A stretch of DNA of 64,000 nt from Sulfurimonas gotlandica GD1 (lineage in GTDB: Bacteria > Campylobacterota > Campylobacteria > Campylobacterales > Sulfurimonadaceae), in assembly GCF_000242915.1 (NCBI RefSeq), contig NZ_AFRZ01000001.1, positions 1,054,001 through 1,118,000 of the forward strand. Reading direction: 5' to 3'. Each line of letters begins with the position of its first letter. Position 1 is the stretch's first letter. Shown piece by piece: positions 24,960 through 34,726 of the stretch. The notes beneath the pieces were generated by a model. The model saw only the letters and a list, made by a program, of their open reading frames with translations. It was not told the origin of the DNA and did no database searches. The translations under genes and the position numbers were made by a program.

Positions 24960-24985
24960 CGACACACTTAAATTTTGGGATTAAA

Positions 24986-25741
24986 ATGAAATACCTTTTA
25001 CCACTATTAGCTCTAGTTTTTTATGCTTATGCATCCGAAGTTACACCAAAAACAGATAGCGAATTTGCCTACATTCAGCCAATAGCAGTTGAAGAAGCAC
25101 CAGTAGTAAAAGCTGTTGAAGAAGCACAGCTTGATGGTGATTCTGACGGTGTACTAGATCGTGATGACAAATGTCCAAACACTCAAGCAGGTGAAAAAGT
25201 AGATGCAAGTGGTTGTATGATTAAACTTGACTCAGATAAAGATGGTGTTCCAGATACAGATGATAAATGTCCTAACACTCCTGCAGGAACTAAAGTTGAC
25301 TACAGGGGCTGTGAGCTAGACAGTGATGATGATGGGATTGTAGATTCAAAAGACAAATGTCCTGATACGAGTAAAGACTTTGTTGTTGATGGTTATGGTT
25401 GTCCACAGACTGCGACACTCAAAGTAAACTTTGCACCAAGCAAGTACAATGTTTCAGAAGAACTTGTTAACGATCTTCAAAACTTTGCACTATTCTTAAA
25501 AGAAAATCCTGGATATCAAATACTCATCTATGGATACACAGATAGCATCGGTAGTGCAGCAGCAAACAAAACACTTTCACAAAACCGTGCAAATGCTGTA
25601 AAAGAAGCTCTATCTCGTTATGGAATTAAAACTACGAGAATGACTGCTATAGGAAAAGGTGAAGCTAACCCGATCGCTGATAACACGACTAAAGCAGGAC
25701 GTGCAGAAAACCGTCGTATTGAAGTAGAACTACTTCAGTAA
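24986..25741 (+). CDS. OmpA-family outer membrane protein with thrombospondin type-3 repeats
   Basis: 251 residues. A signal peptide (about 1-17) precedes three Ca-binding TSP3 repeats (DSDGVLDRDDKCPNT, DKDGVPDTDDKCPNT, DDDGIVDSKDKCPDT, about 50-130). The C terminus is an OmpA peptidoglycan-binding domain with YGYTDSIGS near 175 and NRRIEVELLQ at the end. No beta-barrel is present, so it is probably a periplasmic anchor or surface-associated protein. The repeats likely bind calcium. Its last 12 bases overlap the convergent PanE-like gene. Confidence 0.9.
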   Translation: MKYLLPLLALVFYAYASEVTPKTDSEFAYIQPIAVEEAPVVKAVEEAQLDGDSDGVLDRDDKCPNTQAGEKVDASGCMIKLDSDKDGVPDTDDKCPNTPAGTKVDYRGCELDSDDDGIVDSKDKCPDTSKDFVVDGYGCPQTATLKVNFAPSKYNVSEELVNDLQNFALFLKENPGYQILIYGYTDSIGSAAANKTLSQNRANAVKEALSRYGIKTTRMTAIGKGEANPIADNTTKAGRAENRRIEVELLQ

Positions 25742-26605
25742 CTCACCATACATCTTACTCATAAGTGGAGTTTTTACTCCGCTTATCTTTGCTTCTTTTA
25801 CAATGTAACCACAAAGACTCTCTAGCTCTACTCTTTTGTCATTTTTAAAATCTAGATGCATCGATGTGTATGAATCTTTTGGAACTTTACTAGCCGTATA
25901 TAGAGCTTTTTCTATTTCAGATTTTATATCTATACCCTTTGCAGATGCAACATCAGAAATCTCTTTTAAAACAGATTTTACCTCATCATAATGCTTATCA
26001 TGCAAGTAACCGATGCTTCTGTCATAGTAACTAGTCAGTGTTGCAAATGCTGAGATAAATATATATTTCTTCCAAATATCTATTTTTATATCCTCTGATA
26101 TTTTGGCACGTAGTGAGGAATCATCAAAGATTGATTTTAAAATGGCACTCTCATATTCAAGTCCACCAAAAACTGCTAAAAATATATTTCCCTTTTTACG
26201 TATGACTCCATGAGACTCTATATGTGAGAGTATATAGACACAGCCATCAAGAACTTTGGATTTACTAAGTTTTCTTAAGAGATTACCATTGGATACACCG
26301 TTTGAGAAACTTACTATAATCGTATTGGCATCTACATATTTACTTATAGCCTCGTATGACTTTTGAAGATCATAACTCTTTACACAAAACAAAACTACGT
26401 CAAAGTAACCATTAGCCTCGTTTAACTCTCTTGCATCTAGTTTTACACTCCAAGAGCTGTTATCTTCAACTATTTTGATTCCATCTTTTTTAATCTTTAA
26501 GAGATGCTCATCTCTGGCAAAACCGACTATCTTATGGGTGCTTTTTGTTAGATTCGCAGCGATATATCCGCCTACTCCTCCAAGACCTATAACGGCTACT
26601 CTCAT
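25730..26605 (-). CDS. panE: 2-dehydropantoate 2-reductase-like protein
   Basis: 291 residues. The N-terminal NADP Rossmann motif is GLGGVGGYIA. The catalytic Lys/Asn region of ketopantoate reductase shows SFSNGVSN near residue 103 and WKKYIFISAFATLTSYYDR near 180. PanE reduces ketopantoate in pantothenate synthesis. Some members act on other keto acids, so the substrate is probable, not proven. It overlaps the upstream histidine kinase gene by 4 bases and its 3' end overlaps the convergent ompA-like gene. Confidence 0.8.
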   Translation of the reverse strand: MRVAVIGLGGVGGYIAANLTKSTHKIVGFARDEHLLKIKKDGIKIVEDNSSWSVKLDARELNEANGYFDVVLFCVKSYDLQKSYEAISKYVDANTIIVSFSNGVSNGNLLRKLSKSKVLDGCVYILSHIESHGVIRKKGNIFLAVFGGLEYESAILKSIFDDSSLRAKISEDIKIDIWKKYIFISAFATLTSYYDRSIGYLHDKHYDEVKSVLKEISDVASAKGIDIKSEIEKALYTASKVPKDSYTSMHLDFKNDKRVELESLCGYIVKEAKISGVKTPLMSKMYGELLK

Positions 26606-28494
26606 TCTTCACCTTTTGTTGTACCAGTTAGTTCTATTTTAAAACATGCTCCACGATTTGTGTTTTCTACACTTATCAAACCATCACAGTGCTCGGTTAT
26701 AATTATCTGAGCTATATATAAACCTAAGCCTGTTCCATTTTTTTCTTTAGTCGAGAAATACGGGTCAAATATTTTAGAGATTATATCCTCAGGTATTCCT
26801 CCAGCGTTGTCTTCTATTAAGATTACTTGATTTCCTGATTCATTCGTATCTATACTAATATAGATGCATGGTTGCTTAATTTCATTGCTAACCAAGGCAT
26901 CAGCTCCGTTATGAATAACGCTTAAAACAACTTGCATGATTTCATTTTCAAAACTACTTATTTCAGGTAAGTCTTTGCCGTAATTTTTTACAATTTCTAT
27001 GCCTTTTGTATCTAGCAAGTGTCCGCCGATAGTTAATGTTTTATCTACTAAGGATACAAGATTAAAAGAAGTTCGAACCTTGTCAGGCTTAAAAAAGTTT
27101 CTAAAATCATCAATCGTTTTAGAGAGATGTTTGACAAACTCATTTATCTTATTTAGACTTTTAAGGCTATATTCTTCCATATCGGCACGACCCTGTACTG
27201 TAGACAGATCATAAACACGACGTTCAAAAAGTCTGATTTGCATATCAATAGAAATGGCTGAGATTACGCCAAGAGGCTGTCTCCATTGATGAGCAATCAT
27301 AGATATCATCTCACCCATCTGAGCCAAACGGGACTGCTGTAACATCTGCTCATCTTTAGCTTTCATTTGAGAGAGTTTGTTTTGCATAACCTCTTCTATC
27401 TTTACAATATTTTCATTTACTACATTTGCCATAACGGCTATCTCATCTTTACTCTCTATCTTAATCTGATTAGCACTGTTTTTCTGAAGATCCAAGTAGC
27501 TGAAGAAATCAAGAAGCCCTGTTTGAAAATTTGATATAACTCTAGAGATAGAGCGAGAGATAAGTGCACCAAACAATATGCCTATAAATATTGTAAACAG
27601 AGTTACACAGATAAGTGTAGCAACTACGAATTCACGCTTTTCATATATGTCATCTAAGGAGTTATTTCCAATATTTAGTGATTCTCCAATAACAATAGAT
27701 CCTAACTTTTTTGTATTTGGAACTACAGCAGAGACATGCTCATTATTATACTTAACCCATCTGTACATAGACTCTTCATATTTTTTAGCAGAGTCATAAA
27801 ACATAACGATTTTTTCGTGCTCAAAAGCTTCATTTGACATAGCTTTTAATCTATCTAGTTCACTCATCATAAAAGCAAAATCTTTTTTAAACATTTCAAA
27901 AAGATTCTCATCAGGAGAGAGAAGATAACGTTTTTCATCTGCACGTGTCATATATGTGTATTGCCAAATATTTGATCCGGCATTGATTTTCTCTATAGTC
28001 TTTTGGGATAATTTTCTCTTGACATCTACACGTTTTGCTTCCACATACTGCTGAATCTGCGAGGTAATACTTTCACCATTTTTCTGAAGAACATTACTCT
28101 CTTTCTCAAGTTCTTCAAGCAAGTAAATACCTCTTTTGTAATTTACATCGTACTCTTTCATAGCTTGCTTAATCGCTCTGGTTGACTCTCCGCTCATCCC
28201 ATCAAGAGTTTCATATATATGCTTAATTGCTCTCTCTGACTTGATAAAAGCCTGTTTAGCATTGGCATGATTCATAACAGAACCATTAGCATTTAAAAGG
28301 TAGTTTTTCTCTTCTAAAATCGCACGATACGCATTTCTTTCAATACTATTGGCACGAATTAATTCATCAACCTGAGCTTGAATAATATTTAGACCGTTAT
28401 TTGAAACAAATGAGAGGCTAAGCGCAGCAAGTACACTTAAACCTACAAGTATATAGGTCTTGCATCTAATAGAAAAATTATTTAAGAAATTCAT
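26602..28494 (-). CDS. Membrane sensor histidine kinase
   Basis: 630 residues. TM1 is near 12-34, with a long helical periplasmic domain to about 285 and TM2 near 288-312. A HAMP-like linker and coiled coil follow, then a kinase core with H-box MIAHQWRQPLGV near residue 400, N-box near 525, DNAGGI and GTGLGLYIA. The AHQWRQPL form is common in Campylobacterota kinases. No receiver domain or regulator gene is adjacent, so the partner is unknown. The gene overlaps panE-like by 4 bases. TATAAT on the minus strand (28527-28532) and AGGAAG lie upstream. Confidence 0.9.
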   Translation of the reverse strand: MNFLNNFSIRCKTYILVGLSVLAALSLSFVSNNGLNIIQAQVDELIRANSIERNAYRAILEEKNYLLNANGSVMNHANAKQAFIKSERAIKHIYETLDGMSGESTRAIKQAMKEYDVNYKRGIYLLEELEKESNVLQKNGESITSQIQQYVEAKRVDVKRKLSQKTIEKINAGSNIWQYTYMTRADEKRYLLSPDENLFEMFKKDFAFMMSELDRLKAMSNEAFEHEKIVMFYDSAKKYEESMYRWVKYNNEHVSAVVPNTKKLGSIVIGESLNIGNNSLDDIYEKREFVVATLICVTLFTIFIGILFGALISRSISRVISNFQTGLLDFFSYLDLQKNSANQIKIESKDEIAVMANVVNENIVKIEEVMQNKLSQMKAKDEQMLQQSRLAQMGEMISMIAHQWRQPLGVISAISIDMQIRLFERRVYDLSTVQGRADMEEYSLKSLNKINEFVKHLSKTIDDFRNFFKPDKVRTSFNLVSLVDKTLTIGGHLLDTKGIEIVKNYGKDLPEISSFENEIMQVVLSVIHNGADALVSNEIKQPCIYISIDTNESGNQVILIEDNAGGIPEDIISKIFDPYFSTKEKNGTGLGLYIAQIIITEHCDGLISVENTNRGACFKIELTGTTKGEE

Positions 28495-28568
28495 GCTCTT
28501 CCTAATATAAGATAATTTGATACTTCATTATATTACATTGATTATTTGTCTTTACTTATAAAATGAAT

Positions 28569-28574
28569 TATAAT
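28569..28574 (+). promoter_or_regulatory. -10 box for the methyltransferase-asnB pair
   Basis: TATAAT 23 bases before the ATG at 28597, with AAAGGAAG as ribosome site. Confidence 0.45.
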
Positions 28575-28596
28575 ACGCTTATACAAAGGAAGCCAG

Positions 28597-29178
28597 ATGC
28601 CACGCATAGACAGTCAAAAATTTTATAGCTCAGCGATAGAAGTTCATGGTGTTACTGCTAAAGGTGTGAACTGGCACTCAAAAGAGTCTCAACGCACTAG
28701 ATTTGATATTATTTTCAATATACTACCGAAGGATTTAACACAATTCACTATTGCAGATGCAGGTTGTGGGTTTGGTGACTTGTATCTGTATGCTCAAAAA
28801 AAGAAAAGATTACCAAAAGAGTATATCGGAATAGACTCTCTACCTGACATGTACTCTATAGCATCTGAGCAAACAGGCTGTGAAATCATCATCGCCGATA
28901 TTTGTAAAGACCCTCTTCCAAGTGCTTCTTACTACATCTGTAGTGGTGCGATGAATGTGCTAAATAATTTTGAGACACATCTTTTTATTCGTAAGTGTTA
29001 TGAAGCATCTGAGATAGGATTTATCTTCAACATCTTACACGGAGATAAAGAGAGCGAAACTTATAACTATCTCACTACCGCTCAAATACAAAAGATTGCA
29101 TCTGAGATTGGAGTTACAAAGATAACGCTAAAAGATGATTATATGGAAGATGATATAACGGTAGGCTTTTATAAATAA
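28597..29178 (+). CDS. Class I SAM-dependent methyltransferase
   Basis: 193 residues. Motif I is ADAGCGFGDLYLYA near residue 50, the acidic ribose ligand is in YIGIDSLPDM near 78, and IIADICKDPLP marks the adenine site. Substrate is not recognisable. It shares one base with the start of asnB (TAATG), so the two are translationally coupled. Whether it methylates a product related to AsnB chemistry is unknown. Confidence 0.8.
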   Translation: MPRIDSQKFYSSAIEVHGVTAKGVNWHSKESQRTRFDIIFNILPKDLTQFTIADAGCGFGDLYLYAQKKKRLPKEYIGIDSLPDMYSIASEQTGCEIIIADICKDPLPSASYYICSGAMNVLNNFETHLFIRKCYEASEIGFIFNILHGDKESETYNYLTTAQIQKIASEIGVTKITLKDDYMEDDITVGFYK

Positions 29179-30983
29179 TGTGCGCAATATTTGGAATAGT
29201 TGGAGAGTATGATGAGGCAAAAGCAAAAAGAGCTTTAGCACTACTTTCTCACAGAGGCCCTGACTACTGCGGCATTACTCAAAAAACAAACTTATTTTTT
29301 GCACACCAGAGACTTAGCATCTTAGATGAGAACGCTCGTTCACATCAACCAATAAAGCATGAAAATATCCTTCTTTCTTTCAATGGAGAGATATATAACT
29401 TCAAAGAGTTAAAGCAAGAACTCTCATCCGAATTTAACTTCAAAACTCAGGGTGACAGCGAGGTAATCATCGCTGCATATCTAAAGTGGGGAGCAGACTT
29501 TGCACTGCATCTGCGAGGTATGTTTGCCATTGCTTTGATGGACGCTGATACACTATACCTCTTTCGTGACAGACTTGGTAAAAAGCCTCTCTTTTTTATG
29601 CACCAAGATAGTTTCATCTTTGCATCTGAGATAAAAGCGCTTACTCCTTTTTTAAACAAAACTCAGATGAACGAAGATGCTCTTATGAGTTACCTCTCTT
29701 TTTTAGCACCTACTGCTCCAAACACTTTTTTTAAAGGCATCAACAAACTTGCATCTGGAGAATATCTGGTTTTAAAAAACGGGCAGTATGAAGTAAAGAG
29801 ATACTTCGACCTGCTAGACACTAACCCGAGTATCATAACAGATAGAGATGAAGCTCTGTATACCTTAGAGTCACTTTTAAAAGAGTCTATTACTATGCGT
29901 CTAGATGCTGACCAGCCTATGGCATCTCTACTCTCAGGAGGGATAGACAGTGCTACTATAAACTACTACGCAAAACACAGCGGAGTAAACCTTCAAACAT
30001 ATACACTTGGTTATGAAAATTTTGCAAAATATGATGAACGCCAAAATGCAAAAGAGACAGCTGACTTTTTGAGTCTTAGCAATATTGATGTAGAAATAAC
30101 CCAAGATGATTTTATAGATGCAAGTGATAAAGTTTTAGACTCTTTGGATGAACCTCTGAACGATCCTGCATCTGTGCCTCTGTATTTGCTGTTTGATAGA
30201 ATTAAAAGAGATGGATATAAAGTAGTTCTAAGCGGTGAAGGAAGTGATGAGCTTTTTCTTGGTTATAGACAATACTTTGAATTTTTAGATATAGAGCAGA
30301 TGTCAAAACTCTCAAACAAGAACTGGCTAAAAAAATACTTCCGTTCAAACTACTCTCAAAATAGAGAGTGGGAATACTACAAAAGAATCTTCGATGATAC
30401 ACTTCTCTTTAGAACATCAGGTGAGACTTTTACAGACCTGCAAAAAAATGCTCTTATGAAAAGAAATGTAAAAGACAACCAAGCTCTAAAATACCTAAAA
30501 ACTTATAGAGATAGATTTGAAGCATCCCCACATACAGATGAGAGCATCTGGTACAGCTACATAGACTTAAATCATTTTCAAGCTGAACAATTTCTTACAA
30601 AACTAGACCGTGTTAGTATGGCTCATAGTATTGAGTCTCGCACACCATTTTTAGACCATAAACTTGCATCTGCTGTTTTTAGTTTAGACCCGAAACTCCG
30701 CTACGAAGATGGAGTAACAAAGTCACTACTAAAACAAATAATGAAACCGCATCTAAATGAAAAAATCTTAAACAGAAAGAAAAAAGGTTTCTCAAATCCT
30801 TATATGGAGTACCTAGTTGACTCTAAAAAACTAGAACTTATCAAAGAGGTAAATCAACAGACTGGGATGTTTAAACCTAAAGAGTTAGATGAACTACTAA
30901 ACTCTGCATCTACAGGTGGATTTAAACAGCACATTTGGGGGCTTTATGTGCTTAGTGTTTGGCTTAAGAAGTGGATAGTTTAA
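29178..30983 (+). CDS. asnB: Asparagine synthetase (glutamine-hydrolysing)
   Basis: 601 residues. The N-terminal class II glutaminase begins MCAIFGIVG with the catalytic Cys2, and the synthetase domain has the PP-loop SGGIDS near residue 253. Length fits AsnB. It makes asparagine from aspartate, ATP and glutamine. AsnB-like enzymes also amidate cell-surface compounds, and the coupling to a methyltransferase leaves that open. It starts at the overlap TAATG with the previous gene. Confidence 0.9.
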   Translation: MCAIFGIVGEYDEAKAKRALALLSHRGPDYCGITQKTNLFFAHQRLSILDENARSHQPIKHENILLSFNGEIYNFKELKQELSSEFNFKTQGDSEVIIAAYLKWGADFALHLRGMFAIALMDADTLYLFRDRLGKKPLFFMHQDSFIFASEIKALTPFLNKTQMNEDALMSYLSFLAPTAPNTFFKGINKLASGEYLVLKNGQYEVKRYFDLLDTNPSIITDRDEALYTLESLLKESITMRLDADQPMASLLSGGIDSATINYYAKHSGVNLQTYTLGYENFAKYDERQNAKETADFLSLSNIDVEITQDDFIDASDKVLDSLDEPLNDPASVPLYLLFDRIKRDGYKVVLSGEGSDELFLGYRQYFEFLDIEQMSKLSNKNWLKKYFRSNYSQNREWEYYKRIFDDTLLFRTSGETFTDLQKNALMKRNVKDNQALKYLKTYRDRFEASPHTDESIWYSYIDLNHFQAEQFLTKLDRVSMAHSIESRTPFLDHKLASAVFSLDPKLRYEDGVTKSLLKQIMKPHLNEKILNRKKKGFSNPYMEYLVDSKKLELIKEVNQQTGMFKPKELDELLNSASTGGFKQHIWGLYVLSVWLKKWIV

Positions 30984-30989
30984 TTAAGA

Positions 30990-30995
30990 TATAAT
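30990..30995 (+). promoter_or_regulatory. -10 box for the Cache-GGDEF gene
   Basis: TATAAT in the 39-base gap after asnB, 28 bases before the ATG at 31023, with AGGAATC as ribosome site. Confidence 0.45.
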
Positions 30996-31022
30996 TCTTT
31001 TTAATATATTTAGGAATCTTTT

Positions 31023-32483
31023 ATGAAATCAAACTACAAAATTATTATCGTTATTACTATCTTACTTCTTATCCTTTCTGTTACTATCTCTGTAGCCAAT
31101 TACATGGTTTCACTAAAATCTACGCAGACGCATCTAAAAACTCAGTCGCTGCCTCTTTCTATTGACAATATCTATACTGAGATTCAAAAGCACTTAATAG
31201 AGCCTTATCTTGTTAGTTCTATGATGGCTAACGATACTTTTTTAAAAGACTGGATAGTTCATGAAGAGGAAAATGTAGGAAAAATAGCAAAATATCTTGA
31301 CAGCATAAAAAACAAGTATGAGATGCTAACAGCATTCTTGGTCTCAGAGAAGAGTCATAAATACTACACTCATAATGGCTATTTAGAGGAAGTAAAAAAA
31401 GATAACCCAACTAATCAATGGTACTTCAAGTTCAAAAATACTCCAAAGAGCCATGAGATAAATCTAGACTTTAATGAGAACTTTACGAACACTCTTATTA
31501 TGTTTATCAACTTTAAAATATACGATGACAACTATAATTTCATTGGTGCAACTGGGATTGGAATAGAGATTTCATATATTGATGAGATGCTTCGTATGTT
31601 CAAGAAAAACTACCATCTAAATGTTTACTTTTTAAATGAAGACGGAAAAGTTGTACTAACTAGACAAAACAAAGAAGCATATTCACATCTAAACGAGATG
31701 AAAGAGCTTAAAAAGTACAGAGATCAGATAATCTCAAAAGACACAAGTATGATTGAGTATGAAAAAAATGGTGAAGAGTACCTGCTCAAGACGAAGTATA
31801 TTCCTGAACTAGATATCTATCTGGTAGTAGAAGCAAAATTAAATGACTTTGATAAAGAAGCTACACAAGTATTTTACTTTAACCTCATTATATCTTTGAT
31901 TTTCACACTTTTATTTGCGATTATTATTATGTTTGTATTAAGAAATTACCACAGAAAACTAGAGATACTAGCTGACTTTGATTCACTTACAGAGATACCA
32001 AATAGACGAAACTTCAACACAAAATTTGAACAATTTTTATCTCTGCATAAAAGAGATGAGAGGCCTATTTGTCTTGTGTTTATGGATATAGATGATTTTA
32101 AGTCAATAAACGATGAGCTTGGTCACAATATCGGAGATGAAGTTTTAATACAAGTTGCTAAAATTTTAAAAAATAGAGTAAGAAAAACTGACCTTCTTTC
32201 ACGATGGGGCGGAGAAGAGTTTACTATTGCATTTATAGACACAAATATAAATGATGCTCACACTATCACCCAAAAAATCAGAGAAGCAATAGAGAAAAAT
32301 GAAACTCTTAAGAAAACTGTCGGATATAACCTTACAGCTAGTTTTGGTCTTACTGCCTGTAACGAGTACGATACTATTGATACAGTAATATCCAGAGCTG
32401 ATAAAGCTATGTATGAAGCAAAACAACACGGTAAAAATAGAGTTGTTTTAGCACGATCGGCTGTTAGTGAAGAATCTTCCTAG
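31023..32483 (+). CDS. Membrane diguanylate cyclase with Cache-type sensor
   Basis: 486 residues. TM1 is near 7-28, with a periplasmic dCache-like sensor to about 275 and TM2 near 282-305. The GGDEF domain has active-site RWGGEEF near residue 393. It would make cyclic di-GMP in response to a periplasmic small molecule or ion. The signature GGEEF is catalytically competent. No EAL domain. Its last 20 bases overlap the convergent methyltransferase gene. Confidence 0.9.
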   Translation: MKSNYKIIIVITILLLILSVTISVANYMVSLKSTQTHLKTQSLPLSIDNIYTEIQKHLIEPYLVSSMMANDTFLKDWIVHEEENVGKIAKYLDSIKNKYEMLTAFLVSEKSHKYYTHNGYLEEVKKDNPTNQWYFKFKNTPKSHEINLDFNENFTNTLIMFINFKIYDDNYNFIGATGIGIEISYIDEMLRMFKKNYHLNVYFLNEDGKVVLTRQNKEAYSHLNEMKELKKYRDQIISKDTSMIEYEKNGEEYLLKTKYIPELDIYLVVEAKLNDFDKEATQVFYFNLIISLIFTLLFAIIIMFVLRNYHRKLEILADFDSLTEIPNRRNFNTKFEQFLSLHKRDERPICLVFMDIDDFKSINDELGHNIGDEVLIQVAKILKNRVRKTDLLSRWGGEEFTIAFIDTNINDAHTITQKIREAIEKNETLKKTVGYNLTASFGLTACNEYDTIDTVISRADKAMYEAKQHGKNRVVLARSAVSEESS

Positions 32484-33348
32484 CCGTTAAGAAAAGATAG
32501 TCTTTTCCGGTTACAGTCACTCTGTATTTCTTTTGTTGAAGATATTTTTTACAAAAGTGTATATCTTTTAAAACTAGACTCAACTCAGAAAATGCATAGT
32601 TTGGTGCTTTTGCACCATAAATCATCTCCCCGTCAATCCATCTACAGTTTGGAAATCCAAGAATTATAGCCCCACCTTTTTCTAAATGGTTTTGATAGAG
32701 AGACATAAAAGTAGTGTTAAAGTTTATATTTGTGCTTTGCAGAGTTCCTATAGAGATGATAAGATCAAACTCTCCAAGTCCTAACTCATCTAGTGCATTT
32801 ATATCGTGGCATCTAAAGTCTACATTTGCACTTGGGAAATCTTTTTTTGCATACTCTATTGCAGATGCTGAGTAGTCAATCCCTACAAATTCTTTTTCTT
32901 TAAACTCATCAGCACTTAGTAACTCCTCTATAACTCTAAACTCATCACCTCTGTTTACACCAAGGTTTAAAACTCTTTTTTTGTCCTTGATATTTATGAA
33001 CTTCAGAGCCTCTCTATAGTGGTAAAGAAAACTAAACTGGGCTGTTTTATCTATAGTAAAAAACTCACTATCTACACCGTACTTTTCACTGCTTTTATCT
33101 GCTTTGTGAAAAGAACTTTCAAGATTTAACTTCTGAAATCTCAGGGTTAAACTCTTTGCATCTGAGCTTGTAGGAGTCAGCATCTTCATAAAAAAGACCT
33201 GCGCTAAATCAACAAATGCTTTATAGCCTATGCGTTCTATATCACTCTCTAAAACTTCCAACTCAACAATCTCGCCAGCTTCTATTTCACAAGTCTCAAA
33301 CCACTCAAGTATTTCTTTTGAACTTTTTTCTTTAAAATTTATATTCAT
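32464..33348 (-). CDS. SAM-dependent methyltransferase with N-terminal extension
   Basis: 294 residues. The first 130 or so have no motif I recognise. The methyltransferase core starts with RVLNLGVNRGDEF near residue 143 (motif I with GxNxG), followed by FVGIDYSASAIEYA and FDLIISIGTLQ. Substrate unknown. It abuts upp, overlapping by a single base, and the two are probably co-transcribed with slipin and NfeD genes upstream. Confidence 0.78.
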   Translation of the reverse strand: MNINFKEKSSKEILEWFETCEIEAGEIVELEVLESDIERIGYKAFVDLAQVFFMKMLTPTSSDAKSLTLRFQKLNLESSFHKADKSSEKYGVDSEFFTIDKTAQFSFLYHYREALKFINIKDKKRVLNLGVNRGDEFRVIEELLSADEFKEKEFVGIDYSASAIEYAKKDFPSANVDFRCHDINALDELGLGEFDLIISIGTLQSTNINFNTTFMSLYQNHLEKGGAIILGFPNCRWIDGEMIYGAKAPNYAFSELSLVLKDIHFCKKYLQQKKYRVTVTGKDYLFLTARKILH

Positions 33349-33971
33349 TACCCTACCGTATTATATGACCTGTCACCAGCATCTCCAAGACCTGGTATTA
33401 TGTACTTATCCTCGTTGAGTTTCTCATCTATTTGTGCGATATAGATATCAATCTCAGGATAAGCAGATTTTACCACGTCCAGACCCTCTGGTGAGCCTAT
33501 TATGTTTAGTGTTATTATTCTTGATGGTTTTCTTGATTTTATAAGCTCCAATGCATCTATCATCGAACCGCCAGTTGCTACCATCGGATCAACTAAAAGT
33601 ATAGTTTTCCCCTTACAATCCGGAAGTCTATCATAATAGAGAACACTTTCATGTGTTGTCTCATCTCTTTTCATAGCTAAAAATCCGGCATGAGCATCAG
33701 GCAGAAGCTCCATTACACTGTCTAGCATCGGCATCCCAGCTCTTAAAACCGTAACTACGACAATACTCTCTTCATCTATAGTTTTACAACTTAATTCTCC
33801 CGTCCATGTAATTACAGTCCTATCTAGAAGAGGAAAGTCGTGAAACGCTTCATAGACAAGCTGTTTTGTGAGCTCGGCTATAGTATGTCTAAAACGAACT
33901 GCATCTCGTCTTTGATCTCTTAGATGTGTCACCAAGGTTTTTGTTAGAGGGTTTGTCAATTCATGAATCAT
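33348..33971 (-). CDS. upp: Uracil phosphoribosyltransferase
   Basis: 207 residues, the usual length. The PRPP loop is [11 protein letters not shown] near residue 127, and the uracil-binding C-terminal PGLGDAGDR is present. It salvages uracil to UMP. It overlaps the slipin gene by 4 bases and the methyltransferase by one base. Confidence 0.95.
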   Translation of the reverse strand: MIHELTNPLTKTLVTHLRDQRRDAVRFRHTIAELTKQLVYEAFHDFPLLDRTVITWTGELSCKTIDEESIVVVTVLRAGMPMLDSVMELLPDAHAGFLAMKRDETTHESVLYYDRLPDCKGKTILLVDPMVATGGSMIDALELIKSRKPSRIITLNIIGSPEGLDVVKSAYPEIDIYIAQIDEKLNEDKYIIPGLGDAGDRSYNTVG

Positions 33972-34723
33972 TCTTTACCTTTAAAAAGTTTACTCAATTC
34001 TGTTGAAAATGGAAATATGATTGTATTAGTCTTGTCATTGGAAATATCACTCATTGTTTGAAGATAACGAAGCTGTATCCCTAAACTATTTTCAGAGAGT
34101 TTTTTTGCTGCTGCTAGCAGATTTTCACTGGCTTCCAACTCACCTTTTGCATTGATTACTTTAGCACGACGTTCACGCTCTGCTTCTGCCTGTTTTGCAA
34201 TAGCACGAACCATACTCTCATCAAGGTCAATATGCTTAATCTCAACATTTGAGATTTTTATCCCCCAGGCATCTGTCTGCTTATCAAGAATCTCTTGAAT
34301 ATCATGGTTAAGTCTTTCACGCTCTGCTAGCATCTCATCAAGTTCATGTCCACCAAGAACTGAGCGCAGAGTAGTCTGTGCGAGCTGACTCGTAGCTGTA
34401 TTATAATCCTCTACTTGTATGATTGCTTTCTCTGGATCTAATACACGAAAATATACTACGGCATTTACATGGACAGATACATTATCGTGAGAGATTACAT
34501 CTTGCGTCGGGACATCTAAAACTATGGTTCTTAAATCCACTCTGACCATCTGTTGAATAAATGGGATAAGGATGATTAAACCTGGGCCTTTGACACCAGT
34601 AAATCTTCCAAGAGTAAATACAACACCGCGTTCATACTCTCGTAAAATTCGAATGGCCATCGCCAAAAACACTATTACTAAAACTACTACATATATTCCA
34701 AAAACTGGTCCGTCAAAATACAT
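33968..34723 (-). CDS. Slipin / SPFH-domain (stomatin-like) membrane protein
   Basis: 251 residues. One N-terminal membrane segment (about 5-24) is followed by the stomatin signature [16 protein letters not shown] and the SPFH domain through about 190. A helical C terminus contains [16 protein letters not shown]. These proteins form large membrane rings. It lies 3 bases after the NfeD gene, the classical NfeD-slipin pairing, in which the NfeD protease cleaves its slipin partner. Confidence 0.93.
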   Translation of the reverse strand: MYFDGPVFGIYVVVLVIVFLAMAIRILREYERGVVFTLGRFTGVKGPGLIILIPFIQQMVRVDLRTIVLDVPTQDVISHDNVSVHVNAVVYFRVLDPEKAIIQVEDYNTATSQLAQTTLRSVLGGHELDEMLAERERLNHDIQEILDKQTDAWGIKISNVEIKHIDLDESMVRAIAKQAEAERERRAKVINAKGELEASENLLAAAKKLSENSLGIQLRYLQTMSDISNDKTNTIIFPFSTELSKLFKGKE

Positions 34724-34726
34724 CTT